Origin: Sycobia sp. Sy_11
Taxonomy: Eukaryota > Arthropoda > Insecta > Hymenoptera > Epichrysomallidae
Assembly: GCA_018907035.1 (NCBI GenBank)
Contig: JACCIC010000351.1
Span: 124,001-188,000, forward strand
Length of the DNA: 64,000 nucleotides
Direction: 5' to 3'
Shown here: positions 43,599 to 55,694 of the stretch, one piece after another
Position numbering within the stretch: position 1 is the first letter of the stretch
Layout: the number at the start of each line of letters is the position of its first letter
Translations under genes and position numbers: made by a program
Notes under the pieces: model-generated
The model's database searches: none
The model's input: only the letters and a program-made list of their open reading frames with translations
Told to the model about the DNA's origin: nothing

Positions 43599-44092
43599 TT
43601 ACTTTTGAGGAGGTGAGTAGTTTCGTTTGACTTCTTTAACTGCTCGAATGATCTCTTCATCATCATCGGTCTCTTCATATGGCTTATTCCTCACTGCAAC
43701 TTTTTCCCTTTTTATTGAGCTTATCTTCTCCAGCATTGTCAATATTTCTTCAGAATTCCATTCGTTCATTATTTCAACTGATACATCATATTCGATCGTG
43801 ATTGGTTCACCCTCATTGCCATAAAGCGTCACTACCTCCAGTTTCACTCTTTTTTCATTGGTTTCGATATTCCACAATCTTCTGCATGCACCTCTAGACG
43901 GGTTATTCTAGATTCATTACTGACTTCATGTATTAGCTCTCCTACATCATCATCTATCCCCAATCCAACTACTCTTTCATTAGTGTCAATGTAAGCGTTC
44001 GTTATCTCTATGCTCCCCTCTTTTGGATGATTTGCTTCGATTAATATTTCACTCTCTATTTCACATGCAACTTATGCCATCTGTTCTTCCAT
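43599..44092 (-). pseudogene. Acidic Polinton protein of unknown function
   Basis: Starts just after the polymerase end with MEEQMA and a stop, then ACEIESEILIEANHPKEGSI and a frameshift near 43877. It continues EKRVKLEVVTLYGNEGEPIT, LEKISSIKREKVAV and an acidic YEETDDDEE run, ending NYSPPQK at 43599. Very acidic. The family is not recognised. Placed in the Polinton because it lies between the polymerase and the small protein at 43245 on the same strand. Confidence 0.45.
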
Positions 44093-44093
44093 G

Positions 44094-47060
44094 ATTCTAT
44101 AGTGACCCCATGGTAAAGTATTTATACTATTTGTTAGTAAGAAACTTTTATGGTCATATGGACTTCGAGCTATCTTTTTCTTTTTTTTCGAATATACTAT
44201 ATGTAATTTAGAACGGATATTACACTGCTCCCGATGTATAATGACGAGATCATCAACACATTTTTGATAATCTTCAAATGTAATTGTTTTCTTTACAACA
44301 TCGACTTTATACCTTTAGCTTTTTTTACTATTTCTCCTCCATCCACTGAAATACTATACATTTGGCTCCGTAAACCAATAAATTCTATAATAATTTTTCC
44401 ATTACATTCATCTTTCATTAATCCCGGTATTTTTTTGTTTGAACGAGGTGTACCATAAGGACTATGTTCATCATAGTCAGAAGTACCAAATCTGTGAATA
44501 TCTTCTTTCATCATTTTATACATATCAATGTCTTCCACTTCATATATCAAACTGTCGATTTCAATATACAGCAGTTTACACGATTCTCCCACTAGCTTTT
44601 TATATAGGAGTAGTGAAAATCATAAAGTAGTATTGTTGATAAGTCCAGAATGCAAATACCAACGTATAATAGGCTTTTTAATTGGGACACTTGTCTTTTT
44701 GAGCTGCATAGCAACCAAATTTTCATCGAGAATTGCACAGCTATGAACTTTTGGTAAAACTATATGTACTTCTGCTCCATATCGACCTGCATATTTATTC
44801 ACTAATCGTACATCCACACGAAATCTTTCTCTCTCGATGCACTTTCCATAAGCTGCATTAAGTAAAAGTTTGTGAAGGAGTTTTTCAAATTTATTCTTTG
44901 CCTGTTTCCTATTTTCTGTATTAAGCTCTATGTATGATTTAAACCACGGTTTGTGCTCAAAACTCAAAATTCTATATACCTTTTTTAGCCGAAGACCATT
45001 ATACAGTGCCTGTTTGAGTGCTCGCTAGTGAATAACATACCTTTCTCATCGTCCAAAGTAGTGAGAAGTTTCTTCTGCGTTGAGCCTGGAGGTATACGAT
45101 GCTCTGCACAGAAAGGTAAATCACGTTGTTCGTCATGAATTTCTTCAGGATATTCTAAATATACCTCAGCAATATAGTCTATATCTGAATCTGCTGCAGC
45201 ATTGAAAAAATCTGGACTGGATTCATAGTCAATCCATTTAAATTCTTCCGTTGGCAGATGCTGTGCCATCACCCATCCATATAAATTATTAATATCATAA
45301 TATAAAAGTGTCTTTGTCTTCTTTTTTTCATCATATGTCGATCCCATGTACGGATTATTTGCTTCGCATATCGATTATAGTACTGGCTTATTCTTCCTCG
45401 AATGCCTGATTCGATGAATAATATCATAGCAATATCTGTTAGAAGTTCTAATTCAACTTTCGCCATTTTAAGAGCTGCTGCGAATGTCAATCTGGGAGTT
45501 GTATAAAAATGAGCAAGGCATAAGCCGTAGGCTTTAACAGATGTTTCTCGAAAACTTTCAAAAACATCAGCGAACAGTAAAACATCAGCTTTTAAATATA
45601 AGTCGTAATAGTCTCCTTAAGTTATGATATTGAATCTATCCCGTACTTGAACAGCATGCATGTAGTCTTTATCGGTAACATGTGAATCCGTCAATTGGTT
45701 GTAAAATTCGTTATTCACTGGCAGTTTTGTACAGTTTAATTTATCTAATCCATCTACAAAATCGTATGGAAATATACCTTTCTCTCTACGAAAATGAATG
45801 TTTTCATTAGAAAATCCATCTAATTCAAATTCCTTTACAGCTAATGGTACATTTTGTAGATATGATGCCAATTTTTTTAAAGATGTTGGTAAAAATCGCC
45901 ATGAATCAATAAATCTAAGACTCACATCACAGCGATCCATGAACTTTGTGAATGAAATATACTTTTCTTTGTTGTGAGGTATTAGAGAAACTCGACCTTT
46001 CATCAGCGAGACGTACCAAATTCTATTAAAATAAAGTGTGTGTCATTATTAAGATTATGGAAAATAACAGGAATGATCCTCGAATTCCACATATATGACA
46101 AACAGAGGACCATCGAAACTGTAATTGTTCAAGATCAGTCAGTTCGATTGATTTTGGTGTGTTATAGAGTTGATCTATATGCTGTACAATCGATTTGAGT
46201 TTACGAACGAACCACTGTGCAGCTGTCTTGTCATCTGTACTCTTCTGTCTATACGATTTATAAGCTGACAATTTGTCATCATAACTACATTTGAAATAAT
46301 AGCCAATGCTATACGCTTCATGACGCTCAAAAGCATTCTCATTTTGAATAGGCTGCAACAGACATTCGAAATCTGCATAAATGACAAATAAAACCTTCTA
46401 ACTCTTTTTATGTTCTTCAATTTTAAGAATGTTATTGGAATTATTTGGCAAATTTATTCTGCATTCGCTCATCTTCTTACAATAGTATTCGTGATTTTTC
46501 AGCTTTTCTTCATTATAAAAAATTTATAAACAGCTTTCACAATGAAATGATTTTGCATGGGTTTTATTCAGTTGTGAGCTTAAAAGTCTGGACAAACTTT
46601 TAATCCAAACATGATGGTATTTCGGCGAACTAGCATTATCATCATGAATATTATTTTTTTCGTATTCATCGATGTAGTAATCTTGAATCACGAGAAGGTT
46701 TACATGTTTTTCCTTCTTGTTGGATGTAATGTGACAAGGTGCTACCTCATAATTCCGACCAATCTTTCTAATCATATACGCATTTACAGAAATAATATTT
46801 AATTTTTCGAATTTTGCAACATCTTTCAGTTTAACTGGAAATTCAATATCACCAAAGATCAATTCATTCATATACTGATAATAATTTTGGACCCATTGTG
46901 GATTAATTGCATTAGGATATAATGCTGAAAGTATAGCACACTTAAAGCACTTATTATCACTGTTACGAACATTAACATATGCCTTTTTGTATATTAGGAA
47001 CTTTGGAAGAGGTATATATGATCTGTCGGTGTGTGAGTAAATTTTTTCATGTTGATGCAC
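44094..47060 (-). pseudogene. Polinton protein-primed family B DNA polymerase
   Basis: Minus strand in at least seven frame segments. N-terminal region 47060-46524: NSDNKCFKCAILSALYPNAI, DIEFPVKLKDVAKFEKLNII, a metal-binding-like HCESCL end. Exonuclease-type region 46003-45617: GRVSLIPHNKEKYISFTKFM, FIDSWRF, GIFPYDFVDGLDKL. Then [20 protein letters not shown] (45430) and motif [18 protein letters not shown] (45305). Motif B is HKLLLNAAYGK (44870) with RYGAEVHIVLPKVHS after it, and motif C YIEIDSLIYE (44568), where the usual DTDS is EIDS. The C-terminus is KIARSPYDHKSFLLTNSINT with LPWGHYRI (44094). It replicates the element in intact relatives; this copy is dead. Confidence 0.88.
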
Positions 47061-47298
47061 AAACTTATAATACTTTTCAAGGTCTTTCCTGAATCATTTT
47101 CCTGAAACTCTTGGTATTGTTTTTAGATTATTGTTTTCAGAAAAAATATTTTGCAATGTCCGGAAGATAAGATATTCCTCTGTGAAGCTTCATTTAAAAA
47201 GAATTTAGTTTGTTAAGTTTAAAAGAAGGTGCACTGCCCACCGTGTACCTCTTTAAGCCACCATTTCAGTGGAGCGAATTGACTTGGAGTGAAAAAAA

Positions 47299-47561
47299 AT
47301 GGAAGACTGGCTGCAACGTGAATATCATGGAATTGAATGGGATTCTGAGATTCCTTATCACCGACTCAAAAGGACATTAGACATTTGTTGCAATAGAGCG
47401 CAAAAATTGTCTCTGAAGGGGCGGGAGAAGAAAGAATGGTTATCGAACTTTCTACCAAATATGTAAGTAATATTCATACTTTTCGCTCTATACGACCGGA
47501 ATTTTTTGTCTTTTTGAACAGAATTTATACGATTTACAATTGTTTCCACATCTACACTTAA
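47299..47561 (+). CDS. Candidate small two-exon gene, unknown function
   Basis: Exon 1 (47299-47462) opens MEDWLQREYHGIEWDSEIPY and runs RLKRTLDICCNRAQKL, KEWLSNFLPN. It ends at a strong donor, AT|GTAAGT. A 59-base intron (47463-47521) follows with a pyrimidine-rich end and acceptor GAACAG. Joining keeps the frame and adds a short hydrophobic end (IIYTIYNCFHIYT) before TAA at 47559-47561; unspliced, the frame stops at the donor. It is divergent from the polymerase gene just to the left, so it may be a Polinton accessory gene or a separate host gene. I do not recognise the family. Confidence 0.4.
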
Positions 47562-48170
47562 TAACCCCGATTACGCACCTACCCTATTCCCGGATCGCAT
47601 GCCCGACGCGTCCCGACCGCGATTCACGACCCGGCGCACTCGCCCGGGGGGGGGGGATAAGGGGACGGGAAGAAAGGCAAAAGGATCCAGGTCACTGCAC
47701 ACACGCGCGGTACAGACCGAGCTGAGCCGCAGAACTCGTTGCCGTGCGGAGTGCGCTCACCATGGCGATGTTGGGGGGAGGCCGATGACGGGTCCTGGTG
47801 ATAGAAGGCGCGCCCCTTAAGCGACCACCGTCCACGTACGGGCTGTTCTTCTTTTTCGGGTGGTGTACTTATCTTGTCGTTGCCGACGTCTCCGCTGATT
47901 CGTAGCCGACACCCGGACTCCTTTCTCCTTTCTTTCTGCTGTCTCTATCTGTCTTTCTCTTTTGGAGCTCACTCCTTTTCTCTACTTTGCTCTCTATCGC
48001 ACTCTTCGAACTTTGCTCTTCGGTGGCCGACAACTGAGCCCTTGCGCATCCCTTAGTTCTCCGGGGAAGAATGACGGGATAAGGGGGGGAGAACGATACA
48101 GCGGCGGCCGACGACGGCCGACCGCGATCGGAACGTACCGAACACGACCTTCGCACGCAAATTCAATTTG
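47562..48170. other. GC-rich island, promoter or LTR candidate
   Basis: CpG-rich sequence with a C/G homopolymer run near 47643-47655 and a pyrimidine-rich block (47920-48010). Frames here on both strands are compositional. Neither LTR termini nor a protein family is identified. Confidence 0.35.
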
Positions 48171-49124
48171 TAACTACTTTAAGCTGGGGATTATAATTGA
48201 CGATAGTGTCATACAGAAATAAAAATATCCGCATAAAGCTAGCTACATAACACTGAAAGTTACTTAAATTAAAATTTAGTCAAGTGACGTACACTTTGCG
48301 TAAATAAATAATATAATAGTATTGGGTTTATAATCTACCAATAACAAAGGCTCTTAAACTATAACTTTTTACAAAAACATAAAAAAATACAAAAAGTTTA
48401 CATTGGCTTTGTTCTTTCGCAACAGATAAATTACTGGAAATTTTTTCATGTATCTAGGAAAGAAATGTATGTTCATCCAGTTGTATTCGAAACGCCAATT
48501 TTTCTTTTTCGCATTAATTGTGCGAATAGCAGGTATATATCTACAAAATATGTATACTGTAATTTTCCCCTTATTTATAAACAAGTTTCTTAAATTTTGA
48601 CGTTTTACATATAATCGACAGGAAAATTTTGCAAACAAATAGCAGAAAATTTTAGATCTTTAATATATTTTATTTTCACAAAGAGCGTTCTTCTATTTAC
48701 TATTGTTCTTGTTATTTTCAGGAATCGCGGCTATAGTTTGTTATCTAGAGAGAAGCAAAAATATATATGAATGGTTTTCATAAAAAACTTTCATAAAGAC
48801 ACATTTTAACATAAACATTACAATTACAATAAATTTCTGCTTATAATTTATATTTTTGCTGCATTTTACTTATACAATCTTTCACAATAACTACGAAAGA
48901 TATATTTCAAATTAACAATAGTTCACTAATGTAATATTAAATTACTGAAGAGAAAAAAAAATAAATTAGCTTAAGTTTCAAATCAGGTTTATAATAAAAA
49001 AAAAGAATCTGACGTGATTGTACACAAACCGTACCCGGCGTTACTTATCTTTCTTAATTTTCTTTCAACATTTATCTTTAATAAATATCTGGACAAGTCG
49101 GCGCGGCGCCTTGTGACTCTCGTC

Positions 49125-49127
<3 letters not shown>

Positions 49128-49193
<66 letters not shown>
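49128..49193. repeat. (AT)n microsatellite
   Basis: About 33 uninterrupted AT units; tyrosine-isoleucine frames over it are artefacts. Confidence 0.97.
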
Positions 49194-49196
<3 letters not shown>

Positions 49197-50508
49197 TATA
49201 CGTTTATTATAACTTTTACATCTTCGGTCATACTTTTTCATAATGTTTCATACTTTTATCATACTTTTTTCAAACTTTTCATACTTTTATCATACTTTTA
49301 TCAAACTGTTTGTTCACTTAATTATGTGCAAAATGCTAAACTGAAAACTGAAAAGGTGCACTCAGTAGAACAAATAAAACTATATTAATTGTGTATAAAT
49401 ATTATCTTAGCAAGGGTCTTTATTTAGGGATCAAAAACCTCGATTAACTGAATGGAGAAAAAAGCCGTTTATAAAATAAACTTTAAGATTACCTAGGTAC
49501 CTTTGGAAATATGATTAAATATCGCTTGTACACCTCATACAAGAGAAATACACTAATTATCACGTAGCCACAGGTGCATATCACAAATCGCAAACACAAA
49601 GAGTTTTATTTTCAATACTGCTCGGCACTACTGCGTCAACGCGTAAAACGCGACCTGCACCCCAGCTTAGCTAAAACCGTTCTGAATCTTTCCCGTTGAA
49701 TAAAGAACTATGCGATACTTAAATCGACTCTGTTCTCCTACAGGATTTGTCCGTGATGGCAGTTAAAGCAACCAACTAGGGAGCGTGTACGAAACAGTGC
49801 CCACTATAGAATCAAAATGCATTCTATCAACAGATGCTAAAATGACGCACATATAGACTAAATATTACAAAGATCTCTCTCGTAAAGAACATTCATCTTA
49901 TATAATACAGGAAACTTAATATAAGCAATCACTGTTATAATACTTTTTCATACTTTTTCACACTTTCTCTAATATGAAAAAATAATTTTATTCCAGAATT
50001 ATATCGGATGTGGAAGAATTGTCCTTTTTTACAATCAATGCAGAGTGAATGTTCATACGTGCTATGTCAAAACAATCAATTATGTAGCAGACATTTACCA
50101 ATGTGTGCGGTACGGAACGTAAACGCATATGGTTAGAAAATTATTTGAGTAGATAGAATGGACGAGAAGAAATGGGATAAAAATATAATCAATTGTATAC
50201 TACTATAAAAAAAGTATTATTAATAAAATGAATTTATAAAACAAATCATGACTTTAATTAATTTCCCTATTTCATTAAAATAAATATATATTTGATAAAT
50301 TAAAATTTTATTAAATTTTATTAATATCAACAAACTGAATTTATATTAACAACAATATATTCATAAGACAAAAAGTTATCTAAATAATAAATTGTATATT
50401 ATTATAAAAAATATATTATTAATAAATAAAATTTATAATAAAAACCTAAAAAATTTAATTATATTTGTTGATTCAGTAAAAGAAATTTTTGTATTTACGA
50501 CTTCTAAC

Positions 50509-50511
<3 letters not shown>

Positions 50512-50541
<30 letters not shown>
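50512..50541. repeat. (AT)n microsatellite
   Basis: About 15 AT units. Confidence 0.95.
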
Positions 50542-50544
<3 letters not shown>

Positions 50545-50784
50545 TTTTATATATACGTTTTTATATTTTTACTTCTAAAATATTATACTAAGTTTATCTT
50601 ATGCATTATTATAAATTATGTGAGAGTAGGGATAGATTTGGATATGAAAAAACAGTTTCCTTTAAATAGTGTTTTATATATTATAATACTATAGAAATAT
50701 ATTAATAAACTACATTACTAAAATTTGAATTTTATTTTCTATTCCTTTAAAACTAAATATATTTTTGACTTCTATAATATCTTA

Positions 50785-50788
<4 letters not shown>

Positions 50789-50861
<73 letters not shown>
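50789..50861. repeat. (AT)n microsatellite
   Basis: About 36 AT units. Confidence 0.97.
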
Positions 50862-50863
<2 letters not shown>

Positions 50864-51064
50864 CAAGTTAATATTATTCCATATCATATATAATACGTTT
50901 ATTTATTATTATATTATAAATAATATGAGATTAAGGAAATGTGATTGAATATTAAAAAAATATTTTCTTTTTATTTATTATAATATTTATAATATTTCTA
51001 TTTTTTATTTATTTTTTATTATATACATATTACTACATTTATATCTATTTTTCTTCTATTTTCT

Positions 51065-51270
51065 TTATGTTAATATAATTTCTTCAGAAATTATTTTTGG
51101 TTTTTCTTTTTCATTCTCCTCTTGAATACTTGTTACACTGTTGCTGCGGCTGCTGCTACTGCTGCTGTAGCTACGACTTCGGCTGCGGCTGCTTCTTTGC
51201 GATGTAGATATGGTTGACTTCTGGTTTTTTGAGATTTGAAAATATTTCGCGAACTCTGTGGCATTTGGAA
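51065..51270 (-). CDS. Candidate terminal exon of a host gene (Arg-Ser-rich)
   Basis: On the minus strand a very good 3' splice site (ATTTATTTTCAG|TT) at 51270/51271 opens a frame VPNATEFAKYFQISKNQKST, followed by an Arg/Ser repeat (SSRSRSRSYSSSSSSRSNS) and an acidic/lysine end IQEENEKEKPKIISEEIILT, then TAA at 51065-51067. GC content and codon use stand out from the AT-rich flanks. The exon starts in phase 1. RS-rich tails occur in many nuclear RNA-binding and scaffold proteins; I cannot name the gene. A preceding exon could lie at 51600-51660, where a frame EPIIGKEVGIVSSEIG precedes a G|GTAATG donor in compatible phase. Confidence 0.45.
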
Positions 51271-52430
51271 CTGAAAATAAATTGAAATAAATAAATTGAA
51301 ATAAATTACAAATTCAAATAATTAATTAAATAAATTATGAAATTAAATAAAATAAATAACAAAATAAATAATAATAAATTAAAATAAATAATCAAATGAA
51401 ATAAATACTAAATATAAATAATAATGAAATAAAATAAATAACAAAATGACGTAAATTGAAATAAATAATGAAAGAAATAATAAAATGAATAAATGATGGG
51501 TAAAATAAATAATAAATATAAATAAATAAATAAAATTTTTCCTTATATTTAAATGACTCCAGGGATTTCTCCACCTTAACGACGTATTTCAAACACGCAA
51601 CCATTACCTCCAATTTCTGAAGAGACGATTCCAACTTCTTTCCCAATGATTGGTTCTATTTTTATTACCTAGTAACTGTTTTCTAGCCCATTAAAAATTG
51701 TTTGATTTCTACAACGTCAGATTAAAGAAATTCAAAATATTTGCATAAATTCAATAAGAAAATTAATATTCTACAAATATGTAATAAAAACCTCGTCACA
51801 TTCAGACTATGTACTTCAGCATGTACTTCAAGCATAATAATAATCTATATTTATATCTAATTACTTATTCCGTGCAAACTAAAGAATAAAATATTTCTTA
51901 TATCTTATGCTGAATTGCAAATGCTTGAAAACTTACTTTGTAAATATGCTGCAATATTAAAAATGGAGCACTAGAAGATGTATAAAGTGAACCAAGAGAT
52001 GTTAAAACAAAATTTCAAAATTGTAGGAAGAACGCGCTTTCTGTTTGCGAACACTTTTTCTCTCTCTCTCTTTTTCACTTTTTCTAGTTACTTTAATCTC
52101 TTTTATCTATAGTTCTCATTTTTATTTCTAACTACTTCCAATCTCGTCCCAATTCTAATACACTGTCAATTAAGGATAAAATTTCTTCTTACCTAATAAT
52201 TGTAACGATCAGAGGAAAACTCAATACTCCAACACTGTAACAATCCTCGGTTCAAAAAAATCAGGTAACGATCTCTAATTTTTGGGAACAAAGGCACACA
52301 GATCGACTAGTCGTATTGACGTCCATGGGGGAGAGCGTGAAGTTCACGTTTGCCTAACCCTTACCAATAAAACGTGAAGACAGCGAGCGCCGATGTCATA
52401 CACAAACACGAAGACCCTCCCATCTTTAGG
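51271..52430. other. AT-rich stretch, possibly intronic
   Basis: Simple (ATAAATA)-like sequence at 51280-51535. Otherwise no gene is recognised, except the weak exon candidate near 51600-51660. Confidence 0.35.
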
Positions 52431-52470
52431 CACACGCATACACGCACACACACGCACACACACACACACT
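52431..52470. repeat. (CA)n microsatellite
   Basis: CACACG/CACACA repeats, about 20 units with interruptions. Confidence 0.9.
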
Positions 52471-52619
52471 TACACAGATACATACACATAGGGAAAAAAA
52501 CACCAACTCCGATAGAGAGGCCCTTGTGCTCTACAGATTTTGAAACAACGAATACCCCGTCGCAAATGAGAATACTATATATTTCTCAAATTGAGAGAAA
52601 GATTCAGTTACTTTTATAA

Positions 52620-53705
52620 GATATTTTGTTTTAATTATAAAATCCTTTAGCAACCCATGACAATATATTGAAATTTTGAATAATGGTGTCATAGAATTAG
52701 TATCTTACTTGAAAGGAATGAAATATTTAGTTGATTATATAAAATTTTTTTTATAAAATTTGCAAAATATTGTCTAAATAAAGATAATATTTTGTAAACT
52801 TGTCTAACCGATTTAATGAGTATACTCTATCGCTCACAAAAGCATTGACATATATAGTTGCTTTTACAAATACTGTTTTTACAATACCTAAAATTTTATT
52901 GAGATGTGCGAATATTTTGTTAACCTGACTAATCGTTTCAAAGAAGATACTACTTCTGTCTCATAAGGAGTGAAATATTTAGTACATATTATCAAATATT
53001 TAATTACCAGTACGGCATATTGCTATAAATAAAATAATATTTTGTAAATTTCCTTATCAGATATAATGAGAACAATATGTCGTTGTCAAAATGAGTGAAG
53101 TGAGCTTTGATAAAATAATTTGTTTCAATTACAAAATCTATCCGCAATTCTTGATAAAATTTAGTAAACTTGAATAAAGGTTTCAATAAAAATACTAAAT
53201 CTTAAGTAAAAGGATCTAATATTTATGTGATTTAAAAAAGTTTTTTATAATTTTGGCAGAATATTGTCTAAATGAAGATCATAATTTGTAAACATGACTA
53301 ACCGATTTAATCAGCACACACTATCGCTCACAAAAACATTCAAATATTTAGTTTCTTTTACGAAGACTGATTTTACAATACCCAAAGTTTTATTGAGACA
53401 TACGAATATTTTGTTAAATTCGTACAAATTCGTTACAAAATCTATCAGCAATTCTTCACCAAATTTTGTAAACTTGAATAATGATTTCTATGAAAATAGT
53501 AAATCTAAAGTAAAAGACGAAAAAGCGTTGAAATATTTAGTTTCTTTTACAAATACTATTTTTAGAATACCTAAAGTTTTTGAGACTTGCGAATACTTTG
53601 TTAACCTGATAAATCGTTCCAACGAAGATAGTAGTTCTATTTTATAAGGAGTGAAATATTAAGTGCATTTTATCAAATATTTAGTTACGAGTACTAACTA
53701 TTACT
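52620..53705. repeat. Tandem repeat, ~494-bp unit, left part
   Basis: The block starting CTAACCGATTTAAT(G/C)AG, then CTATCGCTCACAAAA(G/A)CATT, AAATATTTAGTTTCTTTTAC and TATTGAGA...CGAATATTTTGTTAA occurs at 52804 and again at 53298, 494 bp apart. Parts recur at 53530. The same unit reappears at 62757-63235, on the other side of the BEL/Pao insertion. Confidence 0.8.
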
Positions 53706-53751
53706 GTTTTTTTTGCTGGTTGGATTCGGTGAGTCGGGGGAATAAGTTTTC

Positions 53752-53765
53752 GTCCCTGTTCGGGC
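53752..53765 (-). other. Primer-binding-site-like sequence
   Basis: Minus strand reads GCCCGAACAGGGAC, identical to 14 bases of the lysine-tRNA primer-binding site used by many LTR elements. It lies downstream of the BEL/Pao pol on that strand, where a 3' LTR rather than a PBS is expected. It may be chance or belong to another element. Confidence 0.35.
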
Positions 53766-54032
53766 AGAGTTATTCATAAACACAGGCTTTAATTCTCTTG
53801 ATCATAAATTTATTGTACGCGCGGAACTTTCTAATACCCCCTCTTTCCCAAGCTACCTGCATACCCTTTTTTTCTGCCAATTACAATATCCTTTCCCGCA
53901 GAAAGGTGTTTATTCATATGTGAAAGACAATACGTTATAATTTAAATACATCAAGGAAATAATACTAATAAAATCACACAATTAATTAAAATAATGGAGA
54001 TACGTAGTGAATAGGGCAAAATAGAAACTAAA

Positions 54033-55023
54033 TCATTTATTATATGTTATGCGTTTTGGAATTTTTGAAATTTGACCACTTCTGCTTACTATCTGTTTTT
54101 CTTTATCCTCTTCACCATATTTACGAAAGATTTTACGAATGTTCTTTGACGTCTTAGCTTCTCGTAATGCTTCTGTTAGACTTACTTCATTTTCACTTTG
54201 ATAATCGTCGCAGAATTCTCGCGAATAAAGGCGTTGAAGCTGCCGCGTGACTTCGCCTGTCGGGGTAATTAATCGGGCGACGCGTGTATGGCCATCTTTT
54301 CCGACATACAATTTTTTAATTTTAGTCAATGACCATTCCAACCGCTTAACATCATTGCTACCTATCAAAACGATTTCGCCTAACATCACTTCTCTATTTA
54401 ATCGTTTTTACGCTTCTGATTTGCTAACGCATCTAAATATTGAATTCTAAAACGTTGGCGTAAATCTTGTTTTAATTTTTGTCTGTACATGTATCGTTTA
54501 TTTAATCCTACATTATCTACCTTATATGAATCAATGACGCCGATCTCTTTCACTTCCTGTAAAAACATAGCGGGAGATAATGGTAAAATTTCGTCATGAT
54601 TATCATACATATACATGATTGGACGAAAGTTTATAACCGCTTCACAATTGATCAAAGTTGTCGACATCTCTTCATAATTTAAACATGTTTTTTTAAGGGT
54701 ACGTAGAAGTAGCCGTTTTAACACTCCAATAAGATGCTCCCAGAATCCGCCCTACCAAGGTGCTGAAGGTGGATTAAATTTCCACTTTATTTACTGCACA
54801 GCTAACGTTTTGGCTAACGTAATGCCATTAAAAACAACGCTACATACAAAGAGTTAAAAAGCTCTAGATGAATCGCTCTATACACGGTGCTGGTAAAAAT
54901 ACATATCCAAGTATTTTGCCCTCCTTTCAGGTTAATTGAACCTGTGAAATTTACAGCTATTACCTCGAATATAGCGGCAACTCTGATTCTATCCATCGGT
55001 AAAGGTGCACTGTGTGTGTTCAC
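54033..55023 (-). pseudogene. BEL/Pao integrase region of pol
   Basis: Minus strand: APLPMDRIRVAAIFEVIAVN with FTGSINLKGGQNTWICIFTS and YRAIHLELFNSLY (55010-54840) is the integrase core start. TCLNYEEMSTTLINCEAVIN with FRPIMYM and LPLSPAMFLQ (54660-54560) is its C-terminal half. 54389-54033 holds the DUF5641-type end, GEIVLIGSNDVKRLEWSL, KLYVGKDGHTRVARL and GEVTRQLQRLY. The D,D35E core is interrupted near 54780-54810 and by frameshifts. Confidence 0.85.
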
Positions 55024-55694
55024 TAACTTCGAATCGTGTTAGCGACAATCTACACATTTATATATTACATTTCTAACGTTTTTCGTCCTTTTAAGATCCG
55101 AAATGTTTCTCTCAGAACAAATCTACTAGATATTCTTTGCTAGGCAAAATTACGGAGCATCGAAAATTATAGCTATCATCCCGAAATAAAAGTTTAGATT
55201 AGATGCTAATAAGCCCCTTATCATCAATAAATGGTAAAAAATCTTTAATCTTCTCGTCTTTTAAGTCTTTGAAATGTTTACTTTGAATTATTTTAATTAT
55301 TTTAAAGTTATCTCTGCATTCACAAACTCATCGACCGTTAAAACTTATCAATTATAGGCTTTATTCGGTTTGTACAATTCTAATGGAATCTCATCATCCA
55401 ACCGATAATCTTAACAACCTTTAAATATTTCAAAAAATTGTAAAATAAACAATTCTTTTCAATAGATTTCGTAGCATTAGCACTAAGCAACATGGAACTG
55501 TCTTTTTGAATCGACTTTTTTAATTCGAAATTGACTTCCACCTCGTCGACTTTATATTCGTGCGCAAAAGATCAATTTTCCTCACTCGTTCTAAACCAGT
55601 GCGAACCCCGCCACCACTAAGAAACTAATAAGTGATTTACCGTGCATCCCCTCGATGGTAAATCAGCCGAATTTAAATGTCCCGGTAAGTGTCG

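Larger units (their letters stand above)
33100..47100. mobile_element. Degenerate Polinton/Maverick (virus-like DNA transposon)
   Basis: The segment groups the gene set that defines Polintons: double-jelly-roll major capsid C-terminus, a second capsid-type protein, adenovirus-like cysteine protease, a minor-capsid-like protein, parvovirus-type phospholipase-like proteins, FtsK-type packaging ATPase fragment, small accessory proteins, retroviral-type integrase with chromodomain-like end, and protein-primed family B DNA polymerase. Excluding the mariner/LINE insertion at 36315-41385 it is about 9 kb, versus 15-20 kb for complete elements. All genes are broken. Long terminal inverted repeats and the 6-bp duplication are not identified, so the limits are approximate. 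Confidence 0.88.
48171..51064. other. AT-rich stretch with microsatellites, no gene
   Basis: Apart from the listed AT runs I see nothing. An 89-codon minus-strand frame at 48369-48638 has no recognisable motif and a composition like its surroundings. Confidence 0.4.

Noticed and set aside
48369..48638. 89-codon minus-strand frame
   Set aside because: No motif, no splice or promoter context, composition same as the flanks.
48989..49388. Tyr-Ile repeat frames
   Set aside because: Translation of the (AT)n microsatellite at 49128-49193.
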